DNA of 64,000 nucleotides from Lasiodiplodia sp. COLG20. Lineage: Eukaryota > Ascomycota > Dothideomycetes > Botryosphaeriales > Botryosphaeriaceae. Numbering within the stretch: the first letter of the stretch is position 1; each line of letters starts with the position of its first letter. Location of the stretch: NCBI GenBank assembly GCA_009801085.1, contig VNWV01000007.1, forward strand, positions 1,798,001-1,862,000, read 5' to 3'. The notes beneath the pieces were generated by a model. It was not told the DNA's origin. It was given only the letters and a program-made list of their open reading frames with translations, and made no database searches. A program made the translations under genes and the position numbers. Shown here one piece after another: positions 1 through 11,927 of the stretch.

Positions 1-855
1 AATCATACAGTGGCCTCGGCCACGAAGCCCCCACCGATACCGAGGCAGAGCGACGATTCGTGCGCTGGTCCAAGTCGACGGAAATCGGTGACTTCATTCG
101 AGACGCGGCACGCGGCCAGGAATTTGCCATTGAAATTGAGAGCGCGCCGCACGACATTAGAGTCGGTGTTCCCAGCTTCAACGACCGCACGTACTATTTG
201 CGCATGCGTCTACGCTCAACCAGCAAGAAGATCGCAGACCTGGCAGACATCAAGAAGGAATGTGATCAGCTCGCTCATAAGGGAGCCCAACGTGTCGCGC
301 TTGGTGGGCTGGGTCTCGTGGTCGCATGGTGGGGAACCGTCTACAAGCTCACGTTTGATACCGACTTGGGCTGGGATGTCATGGAGCCCGTGACTGTGAG
401 TTGTCGCAAATTGTCGATGTTAAAGCAATCTGACCCTAACCAATCTCTTTTAGTATCTTGTTGGACTCAGCACTTTGATTGGTGGTTATGTGTGGTTCCT
501 CTACCACAACCGCGAGGCATCCTATCGATCAGCTATGAACATCACCATCTCACGTCGCCAGCAAAAGCTATACAATGAGCGTGGGTTCGAGATGGAGAAG
601 TGGCAATCTTTTATCGAGGAAGCTAATGCTCTTCGGAAGGAGATCAAACTGATTGCCGACGAATATGGTAAGCGGCTCTCGTCCAGTGTTTATGTTCTCT
701 GTACTGGAAATCGCTGACATGTACAAGATGTCGAATGGGACGAGCTTGCGGATGAGAAGCACCAGAAGGTCGTCGAGGCATTGCGCAAGGAACGGAGAAA
801 AAAAGAGAACGGAGGCAAGAAAGATGACAAGGATGGAGATGACGGTGACGATTGA
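1..855 (+). CDS. Mitochondrial calcium uniporter pore subunit (MCU), 5' end outside the window
   Basis: C-terminal part of the calcium channel of the inner mitochondrial membrane. Reading starts in frame at base 3; exons 1-395, 454-667 and 728-855, with GT-AG introns 396-453 and 668-727. The protein shows a coiled segment, a first membrane helix rich in Gly/Leu/Val, then the pore signature WDVMEPVTY (family pattern WDxMEP, whose Asp and Glu bind calcium at the pore mouth) split by the first intron, a second membrane helix ([15 protein letters not shown]) and a charged C-terminal coil ending in a Lys/Asp-rich tail. The order helix, DIME-type loop, helix is diagnostic of MCU. The mitochondrial targeting peptide and N-terminal domain lie upstream of the window. 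Val in place of Ile in the DIME motif is a variation within the family pattern. Confidence 0.93.
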
Positions 856-1162
856 ATATCTACGATCGAGGAAATTAACAGATTTAGCCTGCCAAAGTCG
901 AGGAGGACACTACTAGGCGTATGGGAAGATACCCGATGCTGATCTTCGGTGAGAATTTTGCGTACAGCGTAGAAGGTTGAACATCTGCGTTAAGCGATAG
1001 TATTTTCTAGCGAGCAGAAAGCGTCTACGATGTTAGCTCATACAGAGGAGGAAGAAAGACGCGGGAGAAAGAAATCAAGAGACAAAGAGAAGGTTCAAGC
1101 ATACACAAGGACCCATAGATGAATCGTAATGTCCAATAACTTCACCATGGCTGAATATTTAA

Positions 1163-1484
1163 GGTGCCTACAATTCTGACCCCCCATGAAATATCGCTCA
1201 TTTATACTTTTCACCTGTAAACTTCAAATCTTTCTGAGAATTCCAAGAGAATTATCACTCGAAATATAATTAGTATAACTTACTAGCATGTAAATCACTT
1301 ACCGTATAATCACTCACCGCGTAATACGATACAATCAATCACAACGCGGGCAACCGCACCCACTAGCAACGCGGGCAACTAGCAGCGCGGGTAAACATTA
1401 GCAGGTAGAACAGCCCTGTAATGTGAAAGTAAAACAGACGAATCAAAGTTAATATTTCGAATAAGGGTCAGAATTGTAGGAGCC
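1163..1484. mobile_element. MITE-like element with 20-bp terminal inverted repeats
   Basis: The left end at 1163-1182 and the right end at 1465-1484 are inverted copies of each other (shared core CCTACAATTCTGACCC, two mismatches within 20 bases). Just inside, both ends carry AAATAT and then a TTTTACTTT(T)CAC-like block, so the inverted similarity extends loosely to about 60 bp. The interior is AT-richer than the flanking genes and holds short tandem motifs: AATCACT(T/C)ACCG twice about 15 bp apart, and CAACGCGGGCAAC at 1342 and 1367 plus a variant near 1383. No coding capacity is visible. I see no clean target-site duplication. This fits a non-autonomous class II element or its relic; the superfamily is not assignable from the sequence alone. 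Confidence 0.6.
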
Positions 1485-1678
1485 ATGTTTAATGATGGTT
1501 ATACGCAAAACAAATAGCGTGAACTTTCCATCCAGTCTCACGTTGGTTGAATCAGGCAATAGACGAGCGCAAAAGCGTATGACAGACAGAAAAAATGCAA
1601 TTGCTCTTTGTAAAGCATACTGGTATACTGTTTAGCTTTTGCCCGCCAGCCACGGCGTTCTTCCCTCATTATCGGGTC

Positions 1679-3685
1679 TTATTTCGACCCCGCATGCTCG
1701 TGATGCGTCTGGACTTCCTCGGAGATGCCCTTCTCGATGGGTGCAACGACCTCCTCGTTCGAGCTTGTGCCCACCTCCAGGCTCCTCATACCCATCTGCT
1801 TCTCCTTGCGGATGCGCTTGCTGATCTTGATGGGGCTCTCGCCGCGCGTCGTGTACAGCTCGTCCATCTCCTCGAGCGAGAGCATTGCCGTCTCCGGGTA
1901 GCAGAAGTAAATGAGCGGGACAAAGAGGAGGTTGGTGATCATGAAGATGAGGTAGGCCTTCCACTGCAGGCGGTTGATGATGATGGGCGTGATCATGACG
2001 ATGACGAAGTTCTGGGAGAGAGAATTGCGTTAGTTTGAGTTGTGTGCAATCGTCAGAAGGGTTGAAAACTTACCCAGAGCCAGTTGGATGAGATGCCGAT
2101 GGCAGTACCACGGGCTCTAGCTCTCAGTGGCAAGATTTCTACGGAGTAGGTAGTCAGTACCTATTTGAAAAGCTGTGCGATGCCTTTGCGACTTACCAGG
2201 GACGTAGACCCAAGGGATGCAGTTACAGCTGGCGCCGAAAATGAACATGTAGACGAAGAAGAAGGCGACACTCGCGGATGCGGTGGGCTCTCCAATGCTG
2301 GAATTCTTGAAGCTCAGGAGGATCGAGATCATCATCATGCAAATTCCCAAGCCAAAAGATCCCCACATCATAGGGCGGCGACGACCCAGCTTGTCTGCAC
2401 CCAAAGCTGGGATGATTGAGCCAAGTGGGAACATGATTTGGATACTAGAGAAGCTTGTTAGTACATTACTTCTCCCACACAAGAGCACGGGATAACATAC
2501 ACTCCACCGAGAAGTAGCGACATGTTACGAGTCATGCCAACGTTCTCCTGAAGGACGGTAGGGACATAGTAGCTATGCTCATGTCAGCGACAAAAATCGA
2601 AGCGGTGGGTTTACCAGGTCACTTACACAACAAGGTTGATACCGCCAACCTGGTTCATGAACTGCATGCCGTACGCGAGCAAGACGCGCTTTCCCGTCTG
2701 GACCTCGTCCTGCTGGAAGATATGCAGCCAGCTCTTCTGGGACTCGCCCTCCAGAGAAAGGGCATGCAAGATCTCAGCCTTTTCCTTCTTGATGGATGGG
2801 TGATCGGGCTCCTTGTCAAAGACGTCGCAGAGCACCTTGACGGCATCGTCATGCCTGCCTTTGTTGAATAGATCACGCGGCGAGTCCGGAAGTCCGAAAA
2901 CGAGAACGACGACGATGATGGCGAAGATGACCTGGCAAGCGATGGGCAGTCTCCACGCGATTTCTCCGCCGACAAAGTTGATTCCATAGTCGAACCAGTA
3001 TGCTAATTGATGGGGTAAGCAAGTGTCTGAGTCCTGAAACGGCATCCCGGCTTACCCATAACGATACCAACACCGACGAATAGGGGCTCACTGCAGACGA
3101 GACGGCCTCGGTTGTGGGCATGGGAAAGTTCGGCTTGGTACCTATGAGGCGTCAGTCATGGCCAGACCCCTCACGAAGCTGGTCTGCTTACATTGGAACC
3201 GTCGACGTCTCCATTCCAGTGCCAATTCCGGTAATGAATCGAGCAGCAATCATATGGCCTCTCGAATATGCCGATGCTTGAAGAGCGCCGCCAACCTGGA
3301 GCAGTGTTAGTGGAAGCAGCAGGGTGCAAGAAGCAAGCAGCTCACAATGATCCATGCCATGGCCACCCACATGGCCCTACGGCGACCCAGTGTTTCTCCA
3401 AAACAGAAGGCAGCGATACAGCCGGTAAAGCATCCGAGGTTGTATACGGCAACAATAATGCCTAGTAGGGTATCGTTGGGGTGGCCGACGACGTCTAGGA
3501 AGTGGTCGTTGCCGACAATGCCACTGAAAACGCCCTGATCATAACCTAGCGACTGGTTAGGAAATGTTCTGTCTGGGCTGAGAAGGCTTCGGCGGCGTAC
3601 CGAACAGGATGAAGGCCATGGAACAAGCGGCTGTGATGGCCAGCTGCAGCTTCCAGCCGCGACCGAACATGTCGATTTGCACCAT
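1679..3685 (-). CDS. MFS sugar transporter (hexose/polyol type), 522 aa
   Basis: Plasma-membrane sugar/H+ symporter of the major facilitator superfamily. Nine exons: 3601-3685, 3346-3545, 3192-3295, 3056-3141, 2627-3002, 2501-2572, 2197-2444, 2074-2138 and 1679-2011; all introns are 50-62 nt GT-AG and the total is in frame. Family marks seen: GYDQGVFSG after the first helix, ARFITGIGTGMETSTVP with MYQAEL, PDSPR in the central loop (usual PESPR), GGINLVVYYVP in helix 7, DKLGRRRP between helices 8 and 9, and the C-terminal PETAMLSLEEMDELY. The start MVQIDMFGRGWKLQ gives a normal short cytosolic N-terminus. A TATA-like site lies about 105 bp upstream. The substrate cannot be fixed from motifs. 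Confidence 0.93.
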
Positions 3686-4461
3686 GATGAAGAGAGTCGT
3701 CCGTCCTCCAGTTCACGGCAGTCAAGGGGGAAAGTAAGGAAGGGTCAGGGCCCAGACACCACGGGTAAGGCAAGGGTTGATGCGCAAGATATATAGCGAA
3801 GATCAGGTCGCGGCATAGCGCAGTCGCACAGGTGCTCGCGCGAGAATGAGCCGACGCGTAGGCACTTTCCGAGCATTTGCGGGGAATATAAGCGCTGTGA
3901 GCAGCCGTAGCAGGGAAGCGCAAGCGTCAACAGAGGGTTCGCATGGTGACGATCGCTTGCACCGACGACGTGCCGACGGTCGGCGCAGGTGCCGAAGCGG
4001 CGTCCCGTTGGCTTGGAGGCAGGCATGACGTTGGATGGCCAAGGCATTTAGGCAGAATGAGGAGTCGGCAAATCGCAAGACGGACGGGATCTGCAGCATG
4101 TCGCGGGGCACCGCCGCATTGGCACGCGGCTCACGGCCGTGTTTGTGGGGATGGGAGATGGCGGTGGGGTGAGACGCAAAACTTGGCTGCGGAGTGTGGA
4201 GTGTGGAGACGGGCCCGCTTCAGGCAGGCGGAGCCTCCGCTGCCGCTTCGGGGCAGTCCGCCATGAAACCCTCGGCGGACTCATTTCCTGGTACGGCCCG
4301 GCTTGCCCGACGAGGCCTAGCCCGGCTCTTGCCATGTAGCGGTCTAATCGGAGAGATCTCTCGCTTTCGCTAAAAGCCGCGATCCGGAGTCAGCACTGGG
4401 CGCTAAAAGTGCCGCATGCTCAACTTCCTTGGTTGCAAACGGGGACCCAGTATATTCATTG
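3686..4461. other. Intergenic region, transporter promoter
   Basis: 776 bp between the sugar transporter start and the stop of the next minus-strand gene. Apart from the TATA-like site near 3790 I see no gene; overlapping short frames on both strands follow from the high GC content. Confidence 0.6.
3789..3796 (-). promoter_or_regulatory. TATA-like element of the sugar transporter promoter
   Basis: The plus-strand string ATATATAG (a TATA-type site read on either strand) sits about 105 bp upstream of the transporter start codon at 3685, a normal distance for a fungal core promoter. This is a motif match only. Confidence 0.35.
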
Positions 4462-6114
4462 CTACTGCTTCTCCGGCGTGTCGACTGACTGCTCCGGGAA
4501 CACCATCTTCCAACTACGAACCCCCCGATCAGCCTTGCGCGGCTTCGACAGGTCATCTGGCACAAGCGTCGATATCACCGAACACGTCCCTGGCGTTGAC
4601 TGCACCGGCTGCAGGTACAGGAAGTTCTCCCCTTTTGGTCTCTCGTCCAGGCGTAGCTCGATCCCTGCCCAAATCAGTCTGCTCGGCAGGAAGTCCAACT
4701 TGTCGTTCATGAAGTGGAATGCCGTGCCATCCACGAGAAGCTCCAGAAGCCTGATTCGAGGAAACTCCTCGCGGTAGTTTTCGACGAGGTCTGACAGGAA
4801 GGCCGACAGCGTGAGCCAATGCTCCTTGAAGCAGTTCAGGTGCAGCGTCTCAATAGAGCCCGGCAGAGCGTCCAGCGGCGCCCATCGAGGCCCGCCCATT
4901 GCAATGAAGGATGCAAACGATATGGTGAGATGCTTGAGGTTGGTGAAGCAAGTCAGGCGAAAGCTTTCCGTCAAGACGTGTTGGCTCCGATCTCCTTCAA
5001 TGTTCAGCGTCTCTAATGAGCCTTGATGCTGCTGCAGCGCTTCGTACAACCGGTCCATGTCTATTGCTTCGCACTTCCACTGGCGCTGATTAAGCAGATT
5101 GCGCCCGATGGCGTAGTTGAAGCACTTCAGTGCTTTGCACGACGCCATCAGTCCTTTAATAAACTCGTCACCCACTACACAGGGCCCAATCGTCAGCGTC
5201 TCGACGTTCGAGATCCCCCTGGGCCAATCCGAAGCATCCTCGTCCGATGCTTCGGGGGTCCAGAGCTCAAGGTTGCGCAGCGATGGAATGCCGAGGAAAT
5301 CCTGCACAGAGAGCATCTGGAAATATCCTTCTGTAACCATGATGAGGCTCTTTAGCTTAGACAGCGGCGCAACGTGTCCAGCCTCGGGCGGCGTCTGGAT
5401 TATCCACCTCGCAAGCCGATGCGTCCAGCCGTAAAAGGTACCAAAGCTCTTATCAATCTCAAACTTGAGCTCCTCTAGGTTTGGCGTCTGGGCTAGGAGG
5501 AGCGACGCCTCGGATTCGTAGCGGCCGCGCGCCAAATCAACGAGCCACCTCTCTTTGGAAAGTATGTCATTCACTTCTGCAGCAGCGGCAAAAATGTCGG
5601 CGAAGTCTCCGCCCTCGTGAGGTTGGGCGGCAAAGATGTTTTCCTCAAGCCGGACCACCATTTCGCGCACGCGGGCTGCATGGTCCGGACTTTGCGCGAT
5701 TCTGCGCAAGAAGTGGCGGCGAGTAATCGAGTCGTAGTCGGCATACCACGAGTACAGCAGGGGCTCTGCTATCCGGCAGAACCTCTTCGAGACCAAGCAT
5801 ATGCTCCATAGGGCGCGTGTCTTCCGCTGTTGTCTTATCTTATCGATAGGAAGATGGCCGGGATCACAAGTGTTCGCTAACTTGAAGATTTCCTCAATCA
5901 ACTCATCGGGCAAGTCGTCCAGGCTGGTCTTAGCTTCTTTGGTGTTCCCGGCCTTGCCGCGTTTGCTTTCCTTTTTGGGGTAGGGAGACTCTTGTCGCCG
6001 CTTGAGGTTCGATCGACTGATGCGCTTTTCCATGGCTGCGATGTCGGAAGCGTAGACGGAAGGCGCAGGGCTGTTGACGACGAAGGCTGATTGTTTGTTG
6101 CGACAGGATTTCAT
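4462..6114 (-). CDS. F-box protein, 550 aa, intronless
   Basis: Probable substrate receptor of an SCF ubiquitin ligase. A basic N-terminus (residues 30-63, many Lys/Arg, possible nuclear signal) is followed by an F-box-like segment at about 64-110 (SLDDLPDELIEEIFKLAN, then LVSKRFCRIAEPLLYS). The rest is leucine-rich with irregular repeats (NLEELKFEID, LRNLELW, LETLNIEGD, LKHLTISF, IETLHLNCF), which resembles a degenerate LRR substrate-binding region. It is one uninterrupted frame, unusual here where most genes have introns. A second Met at residue 28 is an alternative start. The target protein is unknown; this class is highly expanded and fast evolving in filamentous fungi. Confidence 0.85.
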   Translation of the reverse strand: MKSCRNKQSAFVVNSPAPSVYASDIAAMEKRISRSNLKRRQESPYPKKESKRGKAGNTKEAKTSLDDLPDELIEEIFKLANTCDPGHLPIDKIRQQRKTRALWSICLVSKRFCRIAEPLLYSWYADYDSITRRHFLRRIAQSPDHAARVREMVVRLEENIFAAQPHEGGDFADIFAAAAEVNDILSKERWLVDLARGRYESEASLLLAQTPNLEELKFEIDKSFGTFYGWTHRLARWIIQTPPEAGHVAPLSKLKSLIMVTEGYFQMLSVQDFLGIPSLRNLELWTPEASDEDASDWPRGISNVETLTIGPCVVGDEFIKGLMASCKALKCFNYAIGRNLLNQRQWKCEAIDMDRLYEALQQHQGSLETLNIEGDRSQHVLTESFRLTCFTNLKHLTISFASFIAMGGPRWAPLDALPGSIETLHLNCFKEHWLTLSAFLSDLVENYREEFPRIRLLELLVDGTAFHFMNDKLDFLPSRLIWAGIELRLDERPKGENFLYLQPVQSTPGTCSVISTLVPDDLSKPRKADRGVRSWKMVFPEQSVDTPEKQ

Positions 6115-7286
6115 GCGGTGGGGGTTGGTGTAAACTTGACGTAATCTGTAGGAATGTGGAGCTTGTTGGAAAAGTTCCGGTCACTGCCCGTACATGGCCG
6201 CAATTTGTAGGTGGGATGTGAAAGGAGGTGTGTGGTACCTAGTGTTGATGGCGGAAGGAGTGAGTCTTAGGTAAAGCGTAGGTAAGACGGAGCCACGCGA
6301 CCGCGTCCAAGGCACGGACAGGCTTATCACCAGATCACGTGGGACGGCGGCCAAGGAGAAATAATCGGCTCGGCAACCGCATGGATCAACAGCTGCAGCC
6401 GCGACTGACGCTTTTTCTTTTCATCCTTCTCCCACCTATCGTTATGCAACAAGCATCACGGCGCCTAAGGCACGCCCCACTTGTATAAGTACTCGCCAAA
6501 CACACCACCAGTCTTTCCTTGCCACGCAACGATCTCATGCAACCCGGCTTTCACGCGACTGCGCAGTATCTCATCGCTTTTTTCCCCTCCAATCCTCGTA
6601 TGATTGAGTGATCTAGGCACCGTTTTCCCAGTCTCCTCTCTTCGACCTCAGGTGCCTTCTTGAAGCGCTCTCAAGCCTCACCATCGTGTTTGCTATCCAC
6701 CAATTTCATTACTTGCGTCCAGCTCAGTCCATTGTTTTCGAACAGGTTCCAATCATGCGGTTTATACCCACGCCTGCAAAACGTCATGATTCTACTTTTG
6801 GCCGACGCTGACTTTCAAAGCCAATCAAGAGCTCTTTCATCAAGAAGCACCAATGATGTTCCAGAAAATCATATGACCTGCAGAACAACCCTTCTCTAGT
6901 CATGGGCTCGGCAGTGGCGGTGCGGATGGCTAGGCACGAGCCGAGGTTGGTGGCAATAAGCTTTCTGAGCCCGCACCATACCCCGGATTTTACTTAATTC
7001 AGAATCAAAGTCGGGGAATGATCTGCTTACGGCCGTAGTGTCCCCCCAAGTTGCTACTCCTAGCCTGCCAACCGTCTTGCTGCGCCTACTGGTGTTGCGT
7101 GCCGAACAAGACTCGCTAGCATCCAGATGAGTAAGGCTGAGGGTTGATCTTCTCGCGACCGAGGCTCCACCCCACAGCCCTGTTACATCACATGTACCGC
7201 CTCCACGAGTTAAAGACCTACAAAATAGTCAGCTGCTGCTGTTTGGTTGAGCTCAATCTTAACGCTGGCGACAACACACTTGCACG
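6115..7286. other. Divergent intergenic region (F-box / P450)
   Basis: 1.17 kb between two divergently transcribed genes, serving as promoter space for both. It contains CACGTG near 6343 and pyrimidine-rich stretches around 6420-6660. No supportable gene was seen; the 79-codon frame at 6660-6899 has no recognisable feature. Confidence 0.6.
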
Positions 7287-9071
7287 ATGACCATAGATTT
7301 ACCACTCCCCGTCAAGCTTGTCTTGTTTTCAGCCCCAGAGGCCTTTATGGTGAAACAATTTGTTCCTGATCAGAATCTCCGGCTCCCCATCACGCCTATT
7401 TTCCTGACGTTGGTCGCTATCAACTTCTTAGCATGGGCTTTCTGCAAAGTGTTGATCTACCCGTTCTTCATCAGCCCCTTCCGCTATCTTCCCGAAGCCG
7501 TGGTAAGATCGCTTTGCCGCAGATTTCCGCCATCTATTAAGTAACAACCCCAGCCAAAATATCCCATCATCGCCAATGGCCCCGTCGTCATGTCGAAGCC
7601 CCCAGGCAACGAATTCCTCAAGTGGATTAAGACGATCCCCAACGACGGCCTCATCCGGTTCCGCGGCTTCTTCAACGTCGACCGCATCATCCCGACGGAA
7701 CCGCGCACGATCGCAGACGTTCTCGTGCACAAGAGCTACGACTTCGAGAAGCCCACGAGGCTGCGCGGCTTCCTGCGCCGCATCCTCGGCGACGGACTGA
7801 TCATTGTCGAGGGCGACGAGCACCGGTTCCAGCGCAAGAACATATTGCCTTCCTTCAGCTTCCGCCACATCAAGGAGCTGTATCCCGTCTTCTGGAACAA
7901 GGCCGTCGCCCTGACTGATGCCGTGACGGCCGAGGTGCAGGACGATCCCGTCATCGAGATCAACCATTGGTCCACAAAGGTTACGCTTGACATTATTGGC
8001 CTCGCCGCGCTTGGGCGTGACTTCAACGCGCTCAAGAACTCCGACGACCCTCTTGTGGCTACCTACGAGGAAGTGCTCGAGCCCACAATGGAGAAAACCG
8101 TCTTTTTCACGCTCCACGTCCTCGGCTTGGAGCATATTGTCAAGATCCTGCCGTGGCGGATCAACGAGGTGATGCGTGACACGACAGCTCGGTTGAAGCA
8201 GATCTGCCAGCAGCTCCTGACGGACAAGAAGGCCTCGGCCAAGGCGGAGAGTGAGGAGCAGCAGAAGGACATTCTTTCAGTGATGATGCGGTCGAATCTC
8301 TTCGGCGACGACATGCTGATCGATCAACTCTTGACCTTCCTTGCCGCCGGGTAAGTCCCTTGCATCCCACCACCAGCTCGAGAGTGAGAAATCCGCGTTG
8401 GAAGAGGGCTAACGCAACGCCACAGCCACGAAACAACCTCGTCTGCCTTCACCTGGGTCTGCTACCTCCTCGCCGTACACCCAACAGCACAAGCACGTCT
8501 CCGTGCCGAAGTCCTCGCCAACCTGTCCTCCGAGCTCGTCTCTCCCTCATCCGCTTCGGCCGCAACACTGACCGAGAAGCTTGAGAACGGGATGCCGTAC
8601 CTGAATGCCGTGTGCAACGAGACGACGCGACTGTACCCGACGGTGCCGGTGACGCTGCGCGATGCGGTGCGCGACACGGACATCTGCGGGCAGCGTGTTC
8701 CGAAAGGTACCCAGGTGCTGCTCGTGCCCTGGGCCATCAACCGGTCGCCGGCACTGTGGGGCCCGGATGCGGAGCGCTTCAGGCCGGAGCGCTGGATCGA
8801 CAACGATGACGATGACGAGCAGGGACGTCGCCGCGCGAACAACCACGGCGGCGCGAGCAGCAATTACTGCCAGCTTACCTTCTTGCACGGGCCGCGCAGC
8901 TGCATCGGGCAGAAGTTCGCACAAGCGGAGCTGAGGGCGCTGGTCGCGGCTTTCGTAAGTCGCTTCGAGTGGACGCTGGCGATGGATGAGAAGGACGTCA
9001 TTCCCGCCGGAGTGGTGACGACGAAGCCGATGCATGGGATGCGGCTGCGTATCAAAAGGTACGCATCCTAA
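7287..9071 (+). CDS. Cytochrome P450 monooxygenase (ER-anchored), 552 aa
   Basis: Haem-thiolate monooxygenase. Exons 7287-7502, 7554-8350 and 8426-9071 (introns of 51 and 75 nt). An N-terminal hydrophobic anchor (ITPIFLTLVAINFLAWAFC) precedes a proline-containing hinge. The I-helix oxygen-binding motif AAGHETT spans the second splice junction at about residue 337, ExxR is ETTR near 402, the PERF-type motif is FRPERW, and the haem loop is FLHGPRSCIG with ligand Cys near 497, so all catalytic landmarks are intact. An acidic insertion (NDDDDEQGRRR) just before the haem loop looks like a surface loop. Overall style is CYP4/CYP52-like fungal family. Substrate unknown; no biosynthetic core enzyme is adjacent, so detoxification or lipid oxidation is as likely as secondary metabolism. 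Confidence 0.93.
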
Positions 9072-10257
9072 GGTTTTGTGACCTGCCGTCAGGAGGACAG
9101 AACACGATCGCAGTCCGGGGAAACCTGAGAATGAAATATTCTTTGTTCGTGAATCGCATGCTTCCTGACCCGGAGTAAGATCCCTGTGTGATAGCATGGG
9201 TCTGGAAACAAGTCCAGACGTTACGATGAGACATTCGCATAACAATGCTCGACTAGTCAAGGCCAGCTGCCGTCCGCGTAAGCATAACAGAGCGGCCGTA
9301 ACCGGCCCAGGGTGGGCTGAGCTGGGAGTTTCAAGTCACACGTTGTGCTGTTCTGAGGCACTACACGAGAGACCAAATTAGAATATCTTGAGCTGAAGAG
9401 ATGTAGCCTGCTTCCATGATTAGAATTTTTCAGCCATGGCGCCTCAACCTCGAGGCTTTGAATAACAGATTTCGCGCCGGGCCGACCGCCGCCTTCTTCT
9501 TTGGAACGTCGTGCATGACCACAGCCTTCCTAGTTAGTTTGGCCGGTGAGAAAAGCCGGAACCACAGGTGGAGGACGGAAGGTGGGAGCCGCGGCTTCAC
9601 AGGCGCTTTCTCAGGACGATCAGCAGCGACCGACAGGGCGACCTTCCCTTTTTGCGGCAGGACCGGGGCAAGACACGCGGGCTGGCAGAACTCAAAACGC
9701 AGCCGCAGCGGCGGGTTTGCTGGCCGCGTGTTTCACAATTGGCCGTTGCGGAGCGGCATTGCGTGCGATTGGCCAGCCGCACCCGTTTCGAGTTTCACGC
9801 GCGCGCAGCCACCGGCCAATCGTCATGCTGCACTTGGACCTTTAGTCCCTGCCTTGTGCCTTATGATGCTCATTCACTTGGCCCAAAGGATGAAAGCTAG
9901 TCGGCGAATTTTCCTTGACAAGGCCGCCCGGCGGCTGCGGCCCACCCCCATATACTTGCAGCTGGGGTCCGGACCAGAGGCTAAAGTTAGGGTGGTGCCT
10001 GCTATTGTCCTCAAAAGCTTTCCGCTCGCTCATTCCTGCGCTGGTGACCGGATAATGTCAAGGCCCTGACCACCTTCCCATTCACTTCACCTTTCGCTAT
10101 TCTGCCTTGGCCAGATAGTGCTTTCTCTTCTTCCTTTCATACTACTTCTCTTCCGTTCTGCAAACTCTACCTTTCTCCATTTACCGGTCCATTCCACAGT
10201 TACCAGCTCCTTAAAAGGCCACTCTCTTTCTTGGATACCAGACAGACTACAACGACC
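9072..10257. other. Intergenic region upstream of GH76 gene
   Basis: 1.19 kb between two plus-strand genes. A long pyrimidine-rich leader (about 10090-10190) precedes the GH76 start. Frames of up to 217 codons at 9416-10069 overlap each other in several registers and show no domain, so I treat them as chance frames. Confidence 0.55.
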
Positions 10258-11927
10258 ATGACGAAGAACGGTATCTGGCAGCGCGCCTTGACGGCAGCAG
10301 CAGCCACCCTTGCTCTCATTCCCTCTGTCCACGCGGCCGGCCTGACGCTCTCGGTTGACGACTCCTCGTCGATCAAAGCCGGCGCCGCCACTGTGGCAAA
10401 CGGCCTGATGAAGCTCTACGTCAACAACGCCACGGGTACTACGCCCATCCTTGTCGGCACCTTCGACAAACCCATCTATTGGTGGGAGGCAGGTGCCGTG
10501 TGGGGCGGCCTGATCGACTACTGGTCCTACACGGGCGACGCCAGCTACGTGGACACCGTCACCCAAGCGCTGCTCGCGCAGAAGGGTCCTTCAAACGACT
10601 TTATGAACACCGAGTGGGAAAAGGAACTTGTAAGTGCTTTCCACTTTTCCGACAAACGAGAGGAAGAGAGACAGAAAGGAGGAACTTTAAAGAAAACCTT
10701 ATTTTTAAAATGAGAAAAAAAAAAAAAAAAGAACGGGAAAGAGAGAGTCAAATTTGAGACACCACTAACCATTGTCAGGGAAATGATGACCAAGTATTCT
10801 GGGCACTGGCCGCCATGTCAGCGGCAGAGCAGGACTTCCCTGAGCCCAGCGCGGCCAGCACGGCGGGCGTGACTAACCCACCATCGGCCTGGCTCGACCT
10901 GGCCGTCAACGCGTTCAACACGCAGGTCGCGCGGTGGGACACAGCGACGTGCAACGGCGGACTGCGCTGGCAGGTGTACGCTAGCAACAACGGCTACACG
11001 TACAAGAACTCGATCTCCAACGGCGGCCTTTTCCAACTGGCGGCGCGCCTCCACCGCTACACGGGCAACGCGACGTATGCCGACTGGGCGACCAAGGTGT
11101 GGGACTGGAGCGTCGGCGTCGGCGCCGTCAGCGCCTCTTCGTACGACATCTATGACGGCGCGGGCGTGGACCAGAACTGCACCCAGTTCGACAAGACGCA
11201 GTGGAGCTACAACGTCGCCATGTACCTGTACGGCGCCGCCGCCATGTACAACAGCACCGACGGAGCCGCCCCGTGGGACGCCCACACCAAGGGCCTCCTC
11301 GACAACGCCGCCCGCATCTTCTTCTCGCCCCCGGCCGGCAACGCCACCAACGTCGCCTTCGAGCCCGCCTGCGAGCCCCTCGGCACTTGCAACACGGACC
11401 AGCTCTCCTTCAAGGCCTACCTCTCGCGCTGGCTGGCCAAGATGAGCGTCATCGCCCCTGCCGTCGACAACGGCACCGTCTTGCCCCTGCTGCGCGCCTC
11501 TGCTCTCGGTGCCGCTGCCGCCTGCTCCGGCGGCGATGACGGCACCAGCTGCGGCTATCGCTGGGACATCAACGGCTATGATGGCAAAGCCGGCGTCGGC
11601 CCGCAACTCGCTGCGCTGGAGGTCATGCAGGCGCTGCTGATCGGCTCGGCCCCGGCGCCGGGCAAGCAGGAGGGAAGCAGCAGCAGCAACGTGGCGGTTC
11701 AAGCCGTGGCATCACCCTCGCCGACAACCATGCTTACCTCCGTCGTGCCTTCGACGCCGACCGCGGCGCCGTCGACCTCCACGACTACCGTGCAGGAGAC
11801 CGTGACTACCACCGCCGAGGAGACCGTGACGAGCACGTCATACGCGGCGGCCAGTACGGCGGCGGTCATGGCGAGGTGGATTGCGGCTGCGGCGGCGAAG
11901 GCACAGCCTGCGGACGCCATGTTCTGA
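10258..11927 (+). CDS. GH76 cell-wall mannan endo-1,6-alpha-mannosidase, DFG5/DCW1 type, 506 aa
   Basis: Cell-surface enzyme thought to link GPI-protein glycans into the fungal wall. Exons 10258-10629 and 10779-11927; the 149-nt intron is long for this window and holds a run of about 17 A. An N-terminal signal peptide ends near VHAAG (residue about 26). The fold signatures are all present: YWWEAGAVWGGLIDYW, the catalytic Asp pair in GNDDQVFW (Asp127/Asp128, just after the splice site), NGGLRWQV, NGGLFQLAARLHRYTG and VDQNC. The C-terminal 100 residues are Ser/Thr/Val-rich and end in a weakly hydrophobic Ala-rich tail, consistent with GPI anchoring although the tail is interrupted by Arg and Lys. 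The start was chosen for the signal peptide and the acc-ATG context. Confidence 0.93.

Noticed and set aside
7428..9260. Antisense frames of 235-237 codons across the first P450
   Set aside because: They lie opposite well-supported P450 exons with intact I-helix, ExxR and haem motifs.
10818..11702. 294-codon antisense frame across the GH76 gene
   Set aside because: Shadow of the GC-rich coding exon; no independent evidence.
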